Source: Cacajao melanocephalus (taxonomy: Eukaryota > Chordata > Mammalia > Primates > Pitheciidae). Taken from it: DNA of 64,000 bases. The DNA is taken from assembly GCA_963573385.1 (NCBI GenBank), contig CAUYLG010070415.1, positions 1-64,000 of the forward strand. The letters run 5' to 3'. The notes under the pieces were generated by a model, which was not told the DNA's origin, searched no databases, and was given only the letters and a program-made list of their open reading frames with translations. Each line of letters begins with the position of its first letter. Within the stretch, counting starts at the first letter, position 1. Positions 1 to 48,110 of the stretch are shown one piece after another. A program made the translations under genes and the position numbers.

Positions 1-374
1 TGTATCTGGGTGCTCCTGTGCTGGGTGCGTATATATTTAGGATAGTTAGCTCTTCTTGTTGGATTGATCCTTTTATCATTATGTAGTGTCCTTCTTTGTC
101 TCTTTTGATCTTTGTTGGTTTGAAGTCCATTTTATCAGAGACGAGGATTGCAACCCCTGCTCTATTTTTGTTCGCCATTTGCTTGGTAAATCTTCTTCCA
201 TCCCTTTATTTTGAGTCTATGTGTGTCTTTGTGTGTGAGATGGGTTTCCTGAATATAGCACACTGATGGGTTTTGACTTTTTATCCAGTTTGCCAGTCTG
301 TGTCTTTTGATTGGGGCGTTTAGGCCGTTTGCATGCAATGTTACTATTGTCATGTGTGACTTTGACACTGCCAT
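1..374 (-). pseudogene. L1 ORF2 endonuclease N-terminus, disrupted and incomplete
   Basis: ORF2p is the L1 endonuclease and reverse transcriptase. The start at 374 gives MAVSKSHMTIVTLHANGLNA, with the catalytic-domain motif CYIQETHL (the endonuclease Glu). It reads into a stop at about 162 because of a base change in an A-rich run. The family sequence then continues in another frame to the window edge. Confidence 0.9.
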
Positions 375-449
375 TTTGTTACTGGCTGGTTTTCCTTCCC
401 ATTTGTTGGCTCATTTTCTTCATTGCGTTTTTGGTGTTTGCCCACTGGT

Positions 450-1456
450 TTACTTTGCAGTGACTAGTACTTGTTCCTTTCCGTGCTTCGTATTTCTTTC
501 AGGAGCTCTTCTAGGGCAGGTCTGGTGGTGACAAAAATCTCTCAGTAATTGCTTGTCTGTAAAGGATTTTATTTCTCCTTCACTTACGAAGCTTAGTTTG
601 GCTGGATGTGAGATTCTGGATTGAAAGTTCTTTTCTTTAAGGTTGTTGAATATTGGCCCCCACTCTCTTCTGGCTTGTAGGGTTTCTACAGAGAGATCCT
701 CTGTGAGTCTAATTGGCTTCCCTCTGTGGGTTACCTGACCTTTCTCTCTGGCTGCCCTTAGCAGTTTTTCCTTTATTTCAACCCTGGTGAATCTGACGAT
801 TATGTGCCTTAGGGTTGCTCTTCTTGAGGAATATCTTTGTGGAGTTCTCTGTATTTCTTGAATTTGAAATTTGGACTGCCTTGCTAGGGTTGGAACGTTC
901 TCCTGGATAATATCCTGGAGAGTGTTTTCCAGCTTGGATTCATTCTCCCCCTCATATTCAGGTACACTGATAAAGCATAGGTTAGGTCTTTTCACATAAT
1001 CCCATATTTCTTGGAGGCTTTGTTCATTTCTTTTCACTCTTTTTTCTCTTGTCTTTTCTTCTCTTTTTACTTCATTGAGTTGATCTTCAATCTCTGATAT
1101 CCTTTCTTCTGCCTGATCGATTCGGCTATCAAAACTTGTGTTTGATTCACTTAGTTCTTGTGCTGTGTTTTTCAACTCCATCAAGTCGTTTATGTTCTTC
1201 TCTAAGCGGGTTATTCTAGTTAGCATTTCATCTAACTGTTTTTTAAGGTTTTTGGTTTCTTTGCATTGAGTTAGAACATGTTCCTTTAGCTCAGAAAAGT
1301 TTGTTATTATCCACCTTCTGAAGCCTGTTTCTGTCAATTTGTCGCACTCCTTGGTCAAGTTGTGATCCTGTGTTGTGGAGGAGTTGTGATCCCTTGAAGG
1401 AGAAGAGGTGTTCTGGTCTTGATGGTTTCATCTTTTTTGTCCTGGTTTTTTCCCAT
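450..1456 (-). pseudogene. L1 ORF1 (RNA-binding chaperone), frameshifted copy
   Basis: ORF1p is the L1 nucleic-acid chaperone: coiled coil, RRM, C-terminal domain. The family start codon lies at 1456 (MGKNQDKK), but a one-base loss soon after shifts the frame. A long open frame from an internal Met (1358) covers 302 codons: coiled-coil heptads (first about 110 residues), the RRM with NLCFISVPEYE, and the CTD with PQRYSSRRATLRHI and REWGPIFNNLKEKNF. Near 533-537 an extra base in an A run shifts the last roughly 25 residues out of the family frame. The copy is otherwise well preserved, suggesting a fairly young insertion. Confidence 0.9.
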
Positions 1457-2366
1457 CTTTGTGGATTTACCTGGCTGTGTTGTCAGGGAGCTCTTGATGA
1501 GGTCGCTTGTCTGCCTGTGGAGGAGCTACTGGGTTTCTAGGGACTCTTTCAGGTTACTAGGGCAGCTTCCTGTGTCTTTTTTGTTTATACTGGGAGATTA
1601 GGCCCACCTCTTCCACTGCCCTGTAGGCGCTGCTGGGTTGTCAAGAACACCGTCCCGTTGCTACGTAGGCTTTCTGTGTTTTTTGTTAAAACATGTAGCC
1701 CAGTCCCACCCCTCTAATGGTATGTTGTGCCCTTCCTCCACTGGGCTGGATCATTCAGGGTTCAGCTCAGACTGTGGCACCGGCTGTGCAACCTGCTAGA
1801 GTCAGAGCTTCAGCCCTCTGGGGTTTGTGGGGGAAGGTAGGGACCTGCCCAGCCGCACCCGGCCATCTCCCCCTTTCAGCTTCCTCTCTCTCCAGTCATG
1901 GGGTAGGGGCCCGCCCAGCTGCTCCAGCTTACAGCTCCCTTTTTCTTCAGGCAGGGGAGGGAGCAATAGCTCAGTCTGCAGGTTCTTCTGGATGCCTTTT
2001 GGGCTTATGCATCTGTTTAGGTCTGTGCGCCAATCTAGGACAGCGTCCTGGATTATTATTCAACTCTGCACTTGTAATTCCTGGCGCTTGACTGGCAAAG
2101 ATCCCAGGTTCTGTGTATTGCTGAGGCTTTGGGGGAAGTGCTGTATCTGGACTGGAGTGCCAGATGGGGAGCCTCTGACTCCCCGGTCAAATGCACTTTC
2201 TGGGTGAAACAGCACCCCTCCCCGCCTCGGTCTGCCGTGAGTGGGCTTTGCTCACTGTCAAACCAGACCCGTTGAAAGGCACCTGGTACCTCGGTTGGAG
2301 CTAAGAGGTCTCTGGAGTTCTGCGTCTTTCTCACTTAGGGTTGTGTGCTGGAGTTGTATCTATTCA

Positions 2367-2376
2367 GCCATCTTGG
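2367..2376 (-). promoter_or_regulatory. YY1-type site at the L1 5' end
   Basis: The minus strand reads CCAAGATGGC at the very start of the element. This is the position and sequence of the YY1 site that sets the transcription start in primate L1. Whether it is active here is unknown. Confidence 0.45.
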
Positions 2377-3129
2377 ATCCCCTAGATTGACGATTTTCTA
2401 ATGAAACAGGTAAAGAGAACTGCAGTTATTTATTTGTTACTTGCAAATAAAATTTAGTTGAGCCTATTTCCCAGCTAAGATCACACTCTTGGTTTTATTT
2501 CAATATAGGTTAGAAAAAGAAAGGAAAAAGAAAAAACGATATTTTGGGGAAAAAAAGTCAAAACTAAACAACTTCATGATAGAACATGTGAGAAAGTGAT
2601 GGTGGGGGATTGTGTACCCTCGAAAGATATATTTGTTTCTACAACAGAGAAAGAAAACCTCAGTTCAAGGGCCTAAAAAATGCAAGAACTTCTTTTTATT
2701 TCATTTAACAGAATAGTCCAGTAACAGTGTAGCTTTGGTTCATCCAGTGACTCAGTGATTTCTTAAAGCATCCAGATTTTTTTCTACATTTCCGCTCGCC
2801 ATTCTCAGCAAGCAACCTTCATGGTAGATGCAATTGCTGTGAGTATCATATGCTCATATACCAATGTCCAGATACAGAAACCAAAATCACCTCTTTTATT
2901 GTGTGTGCCAGTTTTTGCAGAAGGCCTCCCTCCAGAGTTCACTAGCTAAAGTTGTTTACATGGCCACATTTAAAACACTTGCTGGTTAGAAAAATGGGGC
3001 CAGTATGGTTGTCACTGAACGGCCCTGTCAAGGCTGAAAGAATAGTATCTATTGGATAGATAATCAGCAGTGTCTCCTGCTGAAAGGAGCATATATTGAT
3101 CCTGTGCTGCAGGCTGCTAGAACATACTT

Positions 3130-3260
3130 TGAGCTCGGTATTATTATTGCCAATTTATAGATGAGGAAATTAAAATAGAAATGAACTAGTCTCCCAAAAA
3201 TAATATATTTAGTAAGTGATGAAACTGAAATTTCAACTGAGGACTGTGACATCGATTGAG
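3130..3260 (-). mobile_element. MIR fragment
   Basis: GCCAATTTATAGATGAGGAA and neighbouring text fit the MIR core in reverse. Confidence 0.6.
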
Positions 3261-4084
3261 TACTCTCTTCACAACGTCAGACTGTTTCCTGTACATCATG
3301 AATCACCTTCAGTTTCAATTCTAGTGCTCCCTTTTTGTATCTAACAACCAACTCATTTGTATGCTTTGCTTTGCTTTTTAGATATACTCTTCCCCAGAGA
3401 TTGTATCTACTCTCAGAATGCCATATAGTAATCCATGAAAAGAACTGAATACCTCTACCTGAAGATTTGCTATTTCTGATGGCAAAATTAAATTAATTAT
3501 CTAATTCTACATTCTTGTGGAACATGTCTGCTTTGATTTGAATGTAATTTAATCTGTCCACACCTAAGTACTTTCTCTACCGAATGTATCTCCTTTTCAG
3601 ATCTCCCAAAAGTAGAAAAGCATATTCATTTCTCTTATACTTAGCTTACAATGTTAAGGGGAATTTACCTCAATCTCCCCTCTAACCCTAGCCAAAACCC
3701 ATATAAAATCATTCAAAATTCTTTGTTTTAGATGTTTTGCATGTCAATTTTTTCTTTTCATTTTAGCATATCATGTGTTCATCAATATAATGTCTCAACC
3801 ACTAGAACAATGTCTTTTAGTCTTTTCAGCTTATATACTTTAAAAATTATCCTGCATATTCAAATTATTTTTCTTAAAAATGCCTTATTTTATTGTGTTC
3901 TCCTGATTAAATAATTTGAGTAGATTCTACTTGTTAAAAAATTGAATATATTAATATTAACTCTACATCAGGCATTCTAGTCTTTTTTTTCCCTCCCTGT
4001 GTAAGAAATTGTTCTGACTTTGCTTGCTGAAGACTGATGTCTTGGCTCAAGTTGTTATAATAGGTAACCCATGTAACCAGCATT

Positions 4085-4300
4085 GCTATAGCTCAGGGAC
4101 TCTTCTAAACACTTTATGTATGTTACCAGTTTAAACTTCACAACAACCCAATGACATAGATAACATTATTATCCTGACTTTACAGATTGAGGACACTGGA
4201 GTTCAGAGAGATAAAAGCACTTGCCAAGTACATCTAGAAATGAAATGATAGAGCCAGAATCCAGACTCCAGTGGTAGAGCTCCAGAGGCCATGAACTCAG
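4085..4300 (-). mobile_element. MIR
   Basis: The plus strand reads CACAACAACCCAATGACA, TTATTATCCTGACTTTACAG and ATTGAGGACACTGG, the reverse complement of the MIR core and tail. Confidence 0.75.
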
Positions 4301-5099
4301 TTATATTTTACTGCATTAGTCTACATATGTCACTGCACAATTACTTATTCAAGAGGTATTTGTTGAATGTGTATTCCAGCAGCCCAGGTAATATCTTACC
4401 CTGGTGTTTTACAGAAGACTTACAAAACCATGAATCATATCCCTGAGATGAAAACTAAGGTTTATAAAACACCTGGATTTTAGACAGAATCAAAGCAGTC
4501 TATGTCCTCTCCAATCTTTGAGTGATACTTGCTTTGATTCTATATTCTCTCCTATGTTCTCTGCTCTTGGATTTTTTTTTTCTTTGAGCCCTAACTCCTA
4601 GTGTGGCATGGGTTGAATTTTTCCTGAAGGACATCCCTCTCCCCTTACTTGCTTTCCTCATGAAGGAAGCTGTTTCAGTTTTCGGGCTGTGGCACCACCT
4701 GCCAGCTGTGTCGCCTCGCTGTCTGTGATTCCTAGGGAGGCTAACTAACTGGAAAGTCAGCAGGCTGTACCGTGCTCAGCACCCAAGCCCCCTGTTTCCA
4801 AAGATCTTTCACCCAGGCCCTTGTTAATGACCTGTCTTTTCTTCTATGCTGTCATGATTTTACATGTTAAGATTCTTCTGAAATATTTTTCTAAGTTCTT
4901 GATTGTTTTTTCCAACATAAAAAAAAAATCCTGTACTTTACTATTGTTTTATGAACAGTAAATCTAAGGCTGTAAGATTATGTCTTAATAATTTTATGGA
5001 TCTAGCTCCATGAATTTAAAAGAAGTAGGAAAACATGTATCTATTTTATCTAAATTCACATCTTTTTTATAAATCATGATCCAAACTTGTAACAATAAT

Positions 5100-5290
5100 T
5101 AGAATTTATTGAATACTGTCTATTGTCACTCATTTTAAATATTTACATATGTCAATTAAATCGATTTCCATGGGAACACTTAGCAGAAGGTACTATTATT
5201 GTTGCATTTTACAAATGAGGAAATTAAAGCACAGAGAGGTTAAGTAACTTGTTCAGTATCACAGGAAGTTTGGAAACAGAACTTGGTTTC
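5100..5290 (-). mobile_element. MIR
   Basis: Core sequence CATTTTACAAATGAGGAAAT and AGAGAGGTTAAGTAACTTG on the plus strand shows a minus-strand MIR. Confidence 0.8.
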
Positions 5291-6312
5291 ATTATCACGC
5301 TGCTTCTTCCAGGGCATTTTCAGATTATTGGCTAAAACTACCAGAAGGATATTATAGCAGACATTCTGAACAAATATGCCTAGAAAATAGGTTAAATTTG
5401 TGGCTTTTGTATCTTCTCATATGGACTATGGCCCAAGTACTCACAGAATATAGTCCATGACTTCCTATAAGAATTTGTGTCATTTTAATTTCAGTTTAAG
5501 TCAAAACAACAGCTGTATTAAAATTTCTAGAAATGTGTTTGTGATTCAACACCTGAAAATCTAGAAACAGTTCATCACGGAAGCAATAATCCCAGAAAGC
5601 ATTGTCTTTCTTATTGTTTGTCATTCTTCAGATTATAATCAAAAGAACAAAGAAATCCTGAACCATTTGAATCGAAAAGTCTAAAGTTATGCTCCTTGAG
5701 AGGAGCATTTTGACTGGCAAATGTATCATGAATGTCACCAGACATTTTGTCTTCAGAGGCCAGCTATACTACAGGCACTTAGGCAATGTGAAAGAAGTTA
5801 AATGAGTGTGATCACTAACCATTGAGGATACTGAAAACATGAACATTTAGATATCTGAAAATTCATATGTTTTCCTTAGGTATATGCATAGTTATACTGC
5901 TAAAAATAACATTGCGTCCTGAAAGTAGGTCTTCTTTCAAGTAATTTATAGAAAAATAAGTTGGACTAATTAGAATTATGTTGGGAAGTAAGGCAAATAC
6001 TTGTAGTAGGAAATAACCATCCTAAAATGATGAATAAATAGAGGCCAAGAATAAAGCATTAATAGAGGATAAGAAGACAACCACACTGCTATTCTTTTTT
6101 TTTCTCTTCAGTCTGCTCACTGTATTTTTTTGTTTGTTTATTTAACTTGTTTTGAGCTGATGATATCCAGTTATAAAACAAAGTTGAGATTATTGCACAT
6201 GTGACTGATTTTGTAATTATGTACTATTACCATAAACCTTAACATTGTGCTTATTGATTTATGTTTTACTTCAGCATAAATATAATAAATTAAAATGCTC
6301 ATTAACATAACT

Positions 6313-6600
6313 TTTTTTAAATTTTGAGGCAGGGTCTCTCTCTGTTGCCAAAGCTGGTGTGCAGTGGCATGATCATAGCTCACCGTAACCTCTCATTCCT
6401 GGGTTCAAGAGATCCTCCCACCTCAGCCTCCAAAGTAGCTGGGACTACAGGCATATACCACCATGCCCAGTTAATTTTTTAAACAACATTTTGGTAGAGA
6501 CAAGGTTTTACTATGTTGCCCAGGCTGGTCTTAAACCCCTAGCTTCAAGTGATCATCACACCTTGGCTTCCCAAAGTGCTGAGATTATAGGGAACTAGCC
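6313..6600 (-). mobile_element. Alu (old, AluJ-like)
   Basis: Antisense dimeric Alu with clear but diverged landmarks (GGGTCTCTCTCTGTTGCC, CAGCCTCC, AAAGTGCTGAGATTATAG). It lies about 150 bases before exon A. A short cataact direct repeat (6306-6312, 6601-6607) may be the target-site duplication. Confidence 0.88.
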
Positions 6601-6748
6601 CATAACTCTATTTTAAAATTAATTTCTTACGGTAGAAGGAAATGGACCTTGACTTTTTTGGTAAATATTCGCATATGATTTTTTATTAAAATGATAGAAT
6701 TATAAAACTAGGATAGTCTGTCTATACTTGTGCTGTTCACTCTTTCAG

Positions 6749-42026
<35,278 letters not shown>

Positions 42027-42124
42027 GTAAATATTTGAGCCCAAGATATGCTTTAATATGTAGCAAAATAATGTGCTAAATATACGTAGTAGGTAAGGGC
42101 CATGATATTGAAACTAAAAAAACT

Positions 42125-42240
42125 CCAATAATTACTTCTGTTTAGCCCTTAGTGAGATATTTAATCTCTTTTTTGCCTCAATTTCCTCATCTGTAAAATG
42201 AAGCTAATAACGTAAATTATAGAGTTATTCTGAGGAATAT
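42125..42240 (+). mobile_element. MIR fragment
   Basis: TTGCCTCAATTTCCTCATCT and GTAAAATGAAGCTAATAACG give the sense MIR core, 100 bases after the donor of exon J. Confidence 0.75.
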
Positions 42241-42320
42241 ATATATTTGTGTGTGTATTATACTATATATGTTATATATATTATATATATGTTAAATATG
42301 TATTATAAAATATATGTAGG
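42235..42320 (+). repeat. AT-rich simple repeat
   Basis: TATATAT runs broken by TGTGTGT, downstream of the MIR in the large intron. Confidence 0.8.
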
Positions 42321-42793
42321 TAGGGCTATGTGATTTTCTTGGCAATTTGTCATTACAAGATATTTGTATGATTTCTCTGCTACACTTTCCATTCAAACTG
42401 GAAATGAACCAGCTTTGTGGAAAACTACTTGCCTCAGAATAAAAAAAGCAATGAGTAAGTACTAGAATTGCATCGAGGTATAACTGAAGCTGGTTTAGCT
42501 CTTATTTAATAAGCCATGTAGGTAAGTGTTCCTTTTAACTGAAACAGACTCTGACTTCTTAATCAATGCAGGAAGCCATTTTCTAAGGACAATGATAATG
42601 ACAGATAACGTGTCTGATGTAACATTTGGAAGTGAATTTGAATCAAATATAGACAGGTTTTTTGAAAATATTGATGGCACTCTTTTAATACACCTACACA
42701 TTTTATACATTTACTTTGATAGAAGTCAAATGAAAATATGCTTATTTATAGACCCACATGATATGGAATAACTAACATTGTATGTTGTGGAGC

Positions 42794-42962
42794 AGTGGTT
42801 CTCAAAGTGTGGTCCCTGGACCAGCAATATTACAGAGAACTTGTCAGAAATACAAATTCTGAGGTGCTGCCCCAAAAATTCTGGGAATGAAACTCACTCA
42901 TCTGTGTTTTCCCAAGCCCTCTAAGTAATTCTGATGCACACTAAAGTTTAGGAACCACTACT
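42794..42962 (-). mobile_element. MER5A-like hAT-Charlie fossil
   Basis: Terminal inverted repeats CAGTGGTTCTCAAAGTGTGG and AGGAACCACTACT flank about 170 bp with GACCAGCA and ACTTGTCAGAAATACAAATT, typical of the non-autonomous MER5 group. Confidence 0.85.
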
Positions 42963-43469
42963 CATGGGAAAGACACCCTGGCTTGTCGGTTGGGCAGTAA
43001 TTTAAAATATATTTCAGACATCCCTAACTACCTTATAGGCACTGATGAAATCTCTTCATTTACAAGAACACTCTTAACAATACGTCTTGTAGTCTTAGAA
43101 CTATCTTATGAAATTAGGTAGTTTCTGTATTAGATTAGGAAATAGACATAAAACACATCTGTAAATGTCATTATAAAATATGGCAGTGGTGGAATATGGG
43201 TTCTGGATTAAGGAATAAATTGCAGTCGTACCTAAATCAACTTAAGATGTGGATACTTTTTCTTGGCTAACTAAAATTTCCAAAGTGTGCTATGATAAGG
43301 TTTTTATTTTATCCTGTTTTACTCTTAAAGCCCCAGATCTGAATGTTTCATTCTCATATAATTTCAGCTGGTACTGGTCTGAGACTGAGAATCTTCTAAA
43401 ATGTACTACTAGATTTGTTATCCTTTTTTGGCATCCTAGTTTGGCATCCTTTTCCACAGTTGGACATAT

Positions 43470-44300
43470 CTGAGTTTTCACTAGTCCTCTCTTTGCTCGC
43501 CTGACATCTGAAGAATAATCCTTCCTTCCCAGAACAACTGTTCCTCACTGTGCTCTCAATTTGTATCTCATCTGCCATCTCCAGGACTTTTGTTACCAAT
43601 TATATTCTTACTCACTTAATTCTTCCCTATCATCCTCCACTGAATCATCAACTTAGAAGACTTGCCAGGTTGTGAAACTAGATATCCATCTTCACCCACT
43701 GCCACCTCTGCTGTATTGCAGATTTTGCCAAAGTCTTGCATGGTCTCATGATAAGAAAAATAGTCTTTTAACCACTGAAATACCTCTCTCTCCTATTTGC
43801 ATCATTTGGCATTGTAGAATCTCACTTTACCAATTGTTTCAGTCATATGTCAGATGATTATCCTCTCCTCCTGGTAGTTCCCTCTTAGCTGGCTTCCTCC
43901 TGCCCATGAGTGTGGGTATTCCCTGAGGTTCTGTCTGTGGTCCCCTTTTTAAAAATATTCCTTGTCCAACTCATTCATTCACTTGGCTTCAATTATCCAT
44001 TCTGTGCAAACAAATCCCAAATGTATATTGTTATTCCTTACCATTTCCTATGCTCAGTGTTTTCATGTACAACTTACTGTTAGATAACACATATTGTATA
44101 ACCCATTAACATTTCAGACATCATGCTTCAAACTCAATTTATTCTCTTTGAAAACTTTCTCCCCAGCAGGTAATCCAGTCTCCCATATTTGTATTCATTA
44201 CTGCACATTCCTCTCAAAGTTCTGTCTCTCCTTGCTATTTAATTTCTCTTTAGGCATATCACAGTGCCTGATAAGCTCCGTAAATATTTGTCAAGATAAA
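43470..44300 (+). mobile_element. L2 remnant
   Basis: CACTTGGCTTCAATTATCCA and AACAAATCCCAAATGTATAT resemble the L2 reverse-transcriptase downstream region. Diverged; boundaries approximate. Confidence 0.45.
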
Positions 44301-44643
44301 TTGAAAATCATAACTATGTCCATTGTTACTTATGTAATAATATAAATTCATAAATGTGACTGTAAAAGCCAATCTTCATTTGCATATAAGCTTTGTTCTC
44401 TACAGATAACAGCCTTCATGTAAGAGACTACAAAGTGTTGCTTTTAGCCTTAGCTCAGATCGTTCAACTTGGAGTTTGTATTTGAAAAACAATTTTCTTT
44501 TTCCTGAGGCTGTGTGGTAATGTGGAATATTACCTCTGCATAATGTCTCATATTACCTAGAAAAAAATGACTTTTCTTTTTTCTTGTGAAGCCTGTCCTA
44601 AAGGTGAACTTTGATGCCATGATCAAGTTGGGTTTTTTTTTTC

Positions 44644-44697
44644 ATGAAAATCTACATGAAATATGTCTATTTTCTACATAAAATATGTAGATTTCAT
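44644..44697. repeat. Nested direct and inverted repeat
   Basis: The direct repeat tctacatgaaatatgt (44651-44666) recurs as tctacataaaatatgt (44673-44688). The outer arms atgaaaatctacat (44644-44657) and atgtagatttcat (44685-44697) form an inverted repeat with one extra A. Confidence 0.85.
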
Positions 44698-45743
44698 CGA
44701 TGGAATGTTAAGCCTTTATGAACTGTTCAGCAGTGTTTATTCATAGAAGACAGTAAGAAACATACTTTTGCACAAATTCTTTGGCTTTTCTTACCACATA
44801 AGTTTCTGGCACCATTTCATAGGAATTTTTTTTGGTATTTAAACACTTGTGTCATTTTCAAAAACAATATTTAGGCATATGTTTTTAATTGTAGTGGAAG
44901 CTGCACTAATGATTGCTTACAAAGCCACAGGAGTCTCTTGAGGATTCCATCCTAATAGGAAAGTGTGTGCTGTGACAATACCCCTGCCAACAGCATCTTA
45001 CTGAAGAGATGGTAACACGCTTAGCCACTGGACCTGATTATCGTAACAGACTGCATTATAATTTTTAAGCAATGATTTCAATTTACCTGCAACTCTAACA
45101 ACCAGTGTACTGGTATAAAATATTTACTGCCCAAGTAGTTCTTGGTTTGCTGGTGAAATTTCTAGTAAAGAGAGTTCTCTCTTCCTGCTTGTTACTAAAA
45201 GGGACAAAATAGCCTTTTTTGAAACAGCTTTTGTGTGGAATCACAGGTCAGTGTCCCAGGACTTCCTAGCATTATGTATCTGTCTTGGGAAGCATGTAAC
45301 ATTTCTTGGTTGTTTCCAGGTCTCCTAGTGTCAGACAGCCTTTCAACTGTTATAGACAGATGATCATGCTCCAGTTATTGACAAAATGAAGAAAGTGTCT
45401 TTTTTGGCTTTTCTTCTGTATCATCACGGAAAATTCAGGGAAACTCAATGAAGACATTATTTGTCAAAGAAGATGCCATAGGGAAAACTTATGTGACAGT
45501 TCATTGGAATGCAAATAGGATTTCATGTAATGATATTCACTTTGAATATTATGAATGATTTTGTAGCTCACAAAATCTCCATGGTAGTTGTGTGGGCTCC
45601 ATCCCTGGTAACTGTTACAGTTAGCCCAATACCATTATCATGTACAACTCTGGCTGAATTTGAGATACTGACATTCTACTCCCCTCTGACTGCCTCACAT
45701 TATTTTTTGTGTTGCCAGATAGCAAGCAAAATTAATTAATTAA

Positions 45744-45808
45744 TGAAAAAAGAAAAGAAAAAAGGGAGAGAGGAAGAGAAAGAGGGAAGAAGGAAGGAAG
45801 GAAAAGTG
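45744..45808 (+). repeat. Purine-rich GA tract
   Basis: About 65 bases of nearly pure A and G, ending in GAAGGAAGGAAGGAAAAG. Confidence 0.9.
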
Positions 45809-45860
45809 AGCTTTGTCCTCTGACCTTTTATTTCTTATGGTTTTCATTATTGCTATCTAG

Positions 45861-46196
45861 TCTACGGTTTGGCAAACTATTAATATAACCTATGGCCCAA
45901 ATCTAGCCTGCTGTATGTTCTGTATGGTACATACATTAAGAATGTTGTTTGGCATTTTTAAATGGGTGACAAAATAAAAAGAATATCTTATGACCAGTGA
46001 AGATTATATGATTTTTAGATTTCAATGTCCATAAAGTTTTATTAAAATATAGTCACACCCATTCATTTACATTTTGTCTGTTGCTGCTTTTGTTTTACAG
46101 AAGCAGAGTTGATTAGTTGCCACAGCGACCTTTTAGCCAGCCAAGCCACATATATATATATTTTAGCCTTTTACAGAAAAAGTTTGCTTGTCTCTG
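45861..46196 (+). mobile_element. hAT-type DNA transposon fossil
   Basis: The ends TTTGGCAAACT and AGTTTGCTTGTCTCTG resemble the common GGCAAACT/AGTTTGCC inverted ends. The interior has CCCAAATCTAGCCTGC, GTCCATAAAGTTTTATT and CACACCCATTCATTTACA. The exact subfamily is not certain. Confidence 0.65.
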
Positions 46197-47989
46197 TTTT
46201 GGTTGATAATTGTAAATTTTAAAATAAATTAATATTTCTTCAATAAGCTGTTTTCTAATACGTAGATATAATACAGTAGTTCATAATGTTGCCCAAAATT
46301 AATATTTCTTCTTTTATCTTGAGTAAAAAAAATGCTGCTATTTTGTTAAAATTTAAACTGGAAACTATGTTTATTTAATTATTTTCCCACTCATTCCTGA
46401 TACTACTGTCTATAAAAAAAAATCACAGGTTGAAAAAATATATTTTAAAATCAGTACTTTGTTTTATTCTGTAGTATTAGGGCTATAGGTATTTTTGTGT
46501 TATCTCTTTTTTTTTTTTTAATCTTGAGGAAGGGCTATAAAGCAGCAGGCAAGGGTTCTCATAGGATTAACATTTCTATTTTAACTTTGCCACCTACTGC
46601 TTACATCTAGGCTGTTTATTCAAAGCAGACTGTGTTACACAGTCAAGAGCTTTTTGACGGTTTTCCTTTTGCTTCTGGAGTTATGAAAATATTTAAGTGT
46701 CTGGGTCAGGTTCAGACACAGTCTGTAAAATTTATATTTTTAGCACTATATGTGAATTAGAATGACATGTGGTTTTTGATGAAAGAGTGAGAGTGTTCTT
46801 ATGAATGGGTATTAGAGGTTTAGGATGATTTGATGCTATTATGATTTTTTAATGCAAGGTCCATACGTGTGGTGTTCTGCTAACATTCTTATATAGTGTA
46901 TACTGTTTCATGCTTCTTATTAGCTTCCATTTAACTGGAGGAGTTCTAAGTTGGAACACTGGTTCCAGGAAGTCCTCTGAAAGTGTGAAGTTTTGAAGTG
47001 TGTGCCGCATATGTGAATAAAGCTTTAAAATGCTTGCCTTGTGGCATTAGAGGATAACTGCCTTTATGGTAACTAACCAGTTCTGGCAGTTGCATCTCTT
47101 GGAATGGCAACTTAATGAACTGCAGAGCCAGGAATTTTGATTTTTAAAGAACTCCTTAAAATACCCCATGTAAAACTTGATAGCTAGAGCAGCGCATGTG
47201 AGTTCGGAAACGACGACTGTCAGCTGGAAGCGGTACGTGAGTGTCACTCTGAGGATGGTGTCTAGACTTCTCCTTTGCTTTGGCGTAAGGAAAAAAATCC
47301 CTTTGTAAGTTACTTATTTTTAATAACATTGTGGGTCACTGCTTTCCAAAGCAGAATGTGGAAACTTCTGAGAGTTTACCATAGATTCTACAGGGATTTT
47401 CACAGCAGGAAATACTAATGGAACAGAGTGGAATGATGGCTGAATTGATGGGAGATAGATGATAAGTCATGGTGTCATGACTACTTGATCATGTAGAAGA
47501 GTAGCAAAGAGGGATATGTGAAGAGAGAGGGAAAAAAAGGAACGCAGCCCTGAGTGAATGCTAAGCTAGAGGCAAATGTTGTAATTTAAATTTTACTTTA
47601 AAAAGAGAATTTATTAAAAATAAAGATATGGCTAATTGCTGAAAAAAATTATTGCAAAAAGCAGAATTATGTTTCTTCAAGTTACTTTTCAGAGACCTGT
47701 TATTTTAAGGACAATGTAAAATCTCATGTAATGATTGTATAAAGAATACATACGTATAATGTTTTTTATATATGTTAATATATATATACTAATTGTTTCT
47801 AGTCTGCTTGAATTACCCATTTATTATTCAGTATTCTGACTTGGGCAAATAAGTATATATTTTCAGATTTCTAAAATATTTTATTACTATTATAATTATG
47901 CTAATTAAATTTATCTACAGTGTTTATATTTTTCCAGGAATGCTAAATAAAGTATCTCATCCAACCCTTATAAATATTATATGAAGAAT

Positions 47990-48110
47990 TTAAGAATGTA
48001 GGTGCCATGGAGGGCAGGGATATTGGTGTGATTGATTTATTGCTGTATCCTTAGTACCTAGACTAGTGCATCACTCCAGTCAATAGATATTATTTGAATC
48101 AATGAGTTGC
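47990..48110 (+). mobile_element. L2 3' tail fragment
   Basis: GGAGGGCAGGGATATTGGTG, CTGTATCCTTAGTACCTAG and AATAGATATTATTTGAATCA match an L2 tail. Confidence 0.6.

Larger units (their letters stand above)
1..2382 (-). mobile_element. LINE-1, 5' part, cut by the window edge
   Basis: Read on the minus strand, the element starts at 2382 with GGGGATCCAAGATGGC, the usual L1 5' end. It runs through a roughly 0.9 kb 5' UTR, ORF1 and the endonuclease end of ORF2, and leaves the window at position 1. The coding parts match primate L1 (WDYVKRPNL, TPQRYSSRRAT, RREWGPIFN). Several frameshifts make it dead. The 5' UTR after the first 30 bases is unlike the young human L1PA promoter I know. Confidence 0.93.
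2383..6748. other. Intron upstream of the first visible semaphorin exon (partial)
   Basis: A+T-rich sequence with no supportable exon. I looked for a signal-peptide exon ending in the sema start and found none. It holds MIR fragments near 3130-3260, 4085-4300 and 5100-5290 and an antisense Alu at 6313-6600. The remainder is unique sequence to my eye. Confidence 0.7.

Noticed and set aside
1717..2207. Plus-strand open frames of 124 and 126 codons
   Set aside because: They lie antisense within the L1 5' UTR. I could not match them to the L1 antisense ORF0, and G+C-rich repeat sequence readily gives such frames.
42027..42079. Extension of exon J past its donor to a stop
   Set aside because: The frame stays open for 17 codons, but semaphorin similarity ends exactly at the GT donor. 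An intron-retained end is possible but not supported.
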